This document shows, in pieces, positions 8,050-9,945 of a stretch of 9,945 bases of DNA. Every line of letters begins with the position of its first letter. Position 1 is the first letter of the stretch. The stretch lies in NCBI GenBank assembly GCA_964584245.1, contig CAZOZK010000038.1:1-9945 (forward strand), given 5' to 3'. Both the position numbers and the translations under genes were made by a program. Below the pieces are notes generated by a model, which was not told the DNA's origin, did not search any database, and was given only the letters and a program-made list of their open reading frames with translations. This stretch comes from CAZOZK01 sp964584245. GTDB taxonomy: Bacteria > Patescibacteriota > Microgenomatia > UBA1400 > PJMF01.

Positions 8050-9370
8050 TGTTTTATACGTTGGCAAAGCAAAAAATCTCAAAAATCGAGTCACCTCATA
8101 TACACGGATAAATCAATTAAATCGCCGCATTAAGTTGATGGTCACTTCTGCGATCCAGCTCAAGTGGGAACCGCTCGAGAGTGAACTTGAAGCCTTGCTG
8201 GTCGAAGCCGAACTTATCCGCACTCACCAACCCGAATACAATATTTTACTCAAAGATGACAAAACGCCGCTCTATGTCCACATTACTAAAGGGGATTTTC
8301 CACTGGTGCAAACCATTCGTAAACGAGATGTTGATACCGGCAAGGCCACCGGTACGGTGCTTGGCCCTTTTTCGAGTAGTTACAAAGTGTTGGAGGTTCT
8401 TAAGCTGGTTCGACCAATTTTTAGATGGTGCGCGCTGCCAAAAAATCCAAAAAACAAACCTTGTTTTTATTATCATCTCGATACGTGTAGCGGGGCTTGC
8501 GTGGGTGAGATTTCTTCAGATGAATACAAGAATGATATTGCCCAATTAATTCTATTTTTGCGCGGCAAAAAATATGAGGTGGTGAGTGATATCAAAAATC
8601 GCATGAAAGCTGCTGCGGAAATGAAAAATTTTGAACTCGCGGCCAGACTACGCGATGAAATTGCTTTGATCACTTCGGTAACATCGCATCAATATAAATT
8701 GAAACCTGACTTACTCTTGCCACAACTTCGCGAAAACAGGCGAGAAGAGGGGTTAATTTTGCTGCGTAAAATTATTTCCGAGCACTTTGGATTGCCAAAA
8801 ACTATCTCGCTCAACAGAATTGAGGGGTACGACGTGAGCAACATTCAGGGAAAGCACGCCGCCGTCTCGATGGTGACTTTTATTGACGGCAAATCTGAAC
8901 CAAGCGAGTATAAAGTTTTTAGTATCCGCACGCTCGATACCCCAAATGACTATGGCATGCTCAAAGAAGCGCTAGCGCGTCGGCAAAATCATAGTGAGTG
9001 GGGAATGCCCGACCTCTGGGTGATTGATGGAGGAAAAGGCCAACTTCGCGCTGCGCTGTTAGTAAAAAGCTGGGATATGCCGATCATTAGCATTGCCAAA
9101 GATCCTGATAGATTAATTATTCCTAAATTGATTCCGAAGAAAAATCTTAAAAAAAGCGTAAAAAACACTGCTGGGAAAAATGGCGAAGTAGTTCTAAGAC
9201 TCGTACCTGAAGATAAAACCATCACAGATCTCTATAAAATAGAATACGTGGTGCTCAAACTGCCGGAGCGACATCCAGCGCTGCAGCTGATTCAAGCCAT
9301 TCGAGATGAATCGCATCGGTTTTCGCGCAGACAGCACCACACATTGCACAAAAATGATTTACTCACTTAA
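7898..9370 (+). CDS. uvrC: Excinuclease ABC subunit UvrC lacking the C-terminal HhH domain
   Basis: UvrC makes the 3' and 5' incisions around a lesion held by UvrB. Numbered from ATG 7898, the GIY-YIG nuclease has PGVYW (40-44), LYVG (53-56), catalytic Arg64 and a Glu-rich helix to Asn115. Four cysteines (178, 189, 197, 201) match the iron-sulfur site. A UVR motif (about 226-258) should bind UvrB. The RNase-H-like nuclease has Asp312 (GYDVSN), Asp351 (NDYGML), Asp377 (VIDGGKGQ) and His473 (RDESH). The protein ends 17 residues after that His, with no helix-hairpin-helix pair, so it is 490 residues against about 600 usually. No frame downstream restores the domain. The start is uncertain: ATG 7898 has no good ribosome site and gives about 39 residues before PGVY, whereas TTG 7976 would give about 13, which is closer to family practice. 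Either way the GIY motif lies inside the transglutaminase gene. UvrC continues the cluster and is followed 45 bases later by a membrane-protein gene. Confidence 0.95.
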   Translation: MAKQTQNLQFQSTPTSGDGSLTPSSSLAWSEAVSALPLLPGVYWFSDAAGNVLYVGKAKNLKNRVTSYTRINQLNRRIKLMVTSAIQLKWEPLESELEALLVEAELIRTHQPEYNILLKDDKTPLYVHITKGDFPLVQTIRKRDVDTGKATGTVLGPFSSSYKVLEVLKLVRPIFRWCALPKNPKNKPCFYYHLDTCSGACVGEISSDEYKNDIAQLILFLRGKKYEVVSDIKNRMKAAAEMKNFELAARLRDEIALITSVTSHQYKLKPDLLLPQLRENRREEGLILLRKIISEHFGLPKTISLNRIEGYDVSNIQGKHAAVSMVTFIDGKSEPSEYKVFSIRTLDTPNDYGMLKEALARRQNHSEWGMPDLWVIDGGKGQLRAALLVKSWDMPIISIAKDPDRLIIPKLIPKKNLKKSVKNTAGKNGEVVLRLVPEDKTITDLYKIEYVVLKLPERHPALQLIQAIRDESHRFSRRQHHTLHKNDLLT

Positions 9371-9378
9371 TTACTCAC

Positions 9379-9408
9379 TTGAGGCAACACTAAAAAGTGT
9401 GCTACCAT
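9379..9408 (+). promoter_or_regulatory. Promoter for a leaderless membrane-protein transcript
   Basis: TTGAGG (9379-9384) is followed after 18 bases by TACCAT (9403-9408), which is preceded by TG in the extended -10 position (TGCTACCAT). The -10 box ends 7 bases before ATG 9416, so transcription would begin at or next to the start codon. No Shine-Dalgarno sequence is present, which fits leaderless translation. Confidence 0.45.
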
Positions 9409-9415
9409 CTATCAA

Positions 9416-9778
9416 ATGAACTTACTCAAACCAATTATTGTCACCGCAGCTACTATTTTTATCTTGGCTTGGTTCTTACCAACCGTTAGTTTTGCAAACT
9501 ACACTACTTTATTTATTGCCAGTGTGGTTTTGGCGCTGTTGCAAAAGGTCATAAAGCCAATTCTCAACCTATTATTTCTGCCGGTCAACTTGGTTACCCT
9601 TGGCCTTTTCTCGGTGATTATCAACGTTGCACTGCTTTGGTTAGCGACGTATCTGGTGCCAGGTTTCGAGATCCAAAGCATGATCTTATTTGGTATTGAG
9701 TTCAACCAATTTTTCTCATTATTGATCGTATCCTTCATGATTAGCTTTTTGCAGAATGTGATTGGGTTTTTCTTGTAA
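9416..9778 (+). CDS. Phage-holin-4/YvlD-type four-helix membrane protein
   Basis: This 120-residue protein is almost entirely hydrophobic, with four predicted membrane segments at about 5-25, 31-46, 59-82 and 96-119. The conserved loop KPILNLLFLPVN (47-58), followed by TLGLF and a third helix ending LVPGF, is characteristic of the family annotated as phage holin superfamily 4 or YvlD-like (PF04020). Despite the name, members are widespread chromosomal envelope proteins with no established lysis role. No endolysin or phage gene is nearby, so a prophage origin is not supported. ATG 9416 starts 45 bases after uvrC, without a ribosome-binding sequence but just after a -10 box. The length is normal for the family, and it ends in TAA. 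Confidence 0.88.
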   Translation: MNLLKPIIVTAATIFILAWFLPTVSFANYTTLFIASVVLALLQKVIKPILNLLFLPVNLVTLGLFSVIINVALLWLATYLVPGFEIQSMILFGIEFNQFFSLLIVSFMISFLQNVIGFFL

Positions 9779-9786
9779 TAAAGCGG

Positions 9787-9792
9787 TATAAT
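9787..9792 (+). promoter_or_regulatory. -10 box before the small ORF
   Basis: A perfect TATAAT just after the membrane-protein stop ends 7 bases before ATG 9800, the same spacing as the upstream promoter. The -35 is poor: TTGGGT at 9762-9767 would give a 19-base spacer. Its position suggests a leaderless transcript starting at the small ORF, or a promoter for a gene further right. Confidence 0.45.
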
Positions 9793-9796
9793 ACAA

Positions 9797-9815
9797 GATA
9801 TGAATTTTACATATC
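9797..9815. repeat. Perfect 6-bp inverted repeat over the small-ORF start
   Basis: GATATG and CATATC flank a 7-base A/T spacer. The left arm contains ATG 9800 and lies at the predicted transcript start. It could be an operator half-site pair or an mRNA hairpin covering the start codon. The arms are A/T-rich, so chance is possible. Confidence 0.35.
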
Positions 9816-9925
9816 GAAATAATTCACGAATCAGTAAGTATAGTTTATTTTTTATTTTTTTTTGCATGGCTGCAGTTGTTGTATTATCAGTTATTGTTGA
9901 TCTCAATTTATTTTGTCACGCATAA
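9800..9925 (+). CDS. Possible 41-residue single-span membrane peptide
   Basis: From ATG 9800 an open frame of 41 codons ends at TAA. It encodes a short basic, polar N-terminus (residues 1-14, with R6, R10 and K13), a hydrophobic segment at about 15-33 and a short polar tail, the layout of a small inner-membrane protein or signal anchor. No family is recognised. In its favour are the TATAAT box at leaderless spacing and this physical layout. Against it are its length, the A/T-rich sequence that easily encodes hydrophobic residues, and a run of nine T bases (9855-9863) where an indel would change the frame. Neither other forward frame gives a clear longer continuation before the window ends. 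Confidence 0.35.
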   Translation: MNFTYRNNSRISKYSLFFIFFCMAAVVVLSVIVDLNLFCHA

Positions 9926-9945
9926 ATAACAACACAGAATCGTCT

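Noticed and set aside
9387..9400. Hairpin ACACT/AGTGT after uvrC as a terminator
   Set aside because: The stem is only 5 bp, has no T run after it, and lies in the spacer of the predicted promoter for the next gene.
9416..9778. Holin-like gene as evidence of a prophage
   Set aside because: The family is common in chromosomes outside phages, and no endolysin, integrase, structural gene or attachment site is visible.
9499..9906. 135-residue open frame on the minus strand
   Set aside because: It is antisense to the well-supported four-helix membrane protein and the small ORF, with no recognisable domain; it arises from A/T-rich complementary sequence.
1..9945. Alternative genetic code (TGA as glycine), known in some candidate phyla
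   Set aside because: No gene has in-frame TGA codons; five genes end cleanly at TAA and the methyltransferase at TGA with a complete domain.

Overview
This window carries a nucleotide-excision-repair (NER) cluster: uvrB (its 5' end lies upstream of the window), uvrA and uvrC. Four other reading frames sit between or after them: a methyltransferase on the opposite strand, a secreted/anchored transglutaminase-like protein, a small four-helix membrane protein of the phage-holin-4/YvlD type, and a possible 41-residue membrane peptide at the right edge. No RNA genes, insertion sequences, CRISPR arrays or convincing intrinsic terminators were seen.

Organism: the compact layout (gaps of tens of bases, genes overlapping at both ends), moderate GC, long divergent Uvr proteins with insertions, near absence of strong Shine-Dalgarno sequences and TATAAT-type promoters suggest a bacterium of the Candidate Phyla Radiation/Patescibacteria, perhaps Microgenomates-like. 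This is inference from style, not a database match. The standard code fits: stops are TAA, or TGA for the methyltransferase, and no reading frame needs TGA as a sense codon.

Layout: 1-2115 uvrB (+, partial). 2116-2235 is a 120-base gap with an extended -10 promoter, a palindrome at the predicted transcript start and possible leader hairpins. 2236-5331 uvrA (+). 5303-6046 class I methyltransferase (-), overlapping the end of uvrA tail to tail. 6047-6147 is a divergent promoter region. 6148-8049 transglutaminase-like envelope protein (+). 7898-9370 uvrC (+), whose N-terminal nuclease motif is encoded inside the 3' end of the transglutaminase gene in another frame. 9416-9778 four-helix membrane protein (+). 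9800-9925 possible tiny membrane protein (+).

How they work together: UvrA and UvrB find and verify bulky DNA lesions, and UvrC cuts on both sides. Their clustering points to a shared repair locus. The transglutaminase-like and holin-like proteins are envelope proteins with no evident repair role. The methyltransferase, lower in GC and on the other strand, looks like an insertion into the cluster.

The points most worth a second look are: the uvrC/transglutaminase overlap in which both frames encode recognisable protein; a UvrC with all expected catalytic residues but no C-terminal helix-hairpin-helix domain; an insertion of about 58 residues in the UvrB helicase core; an Ala in the first ABC signature of UvrA; and -10 boxes placed so that transcripts would begin at the start codon.
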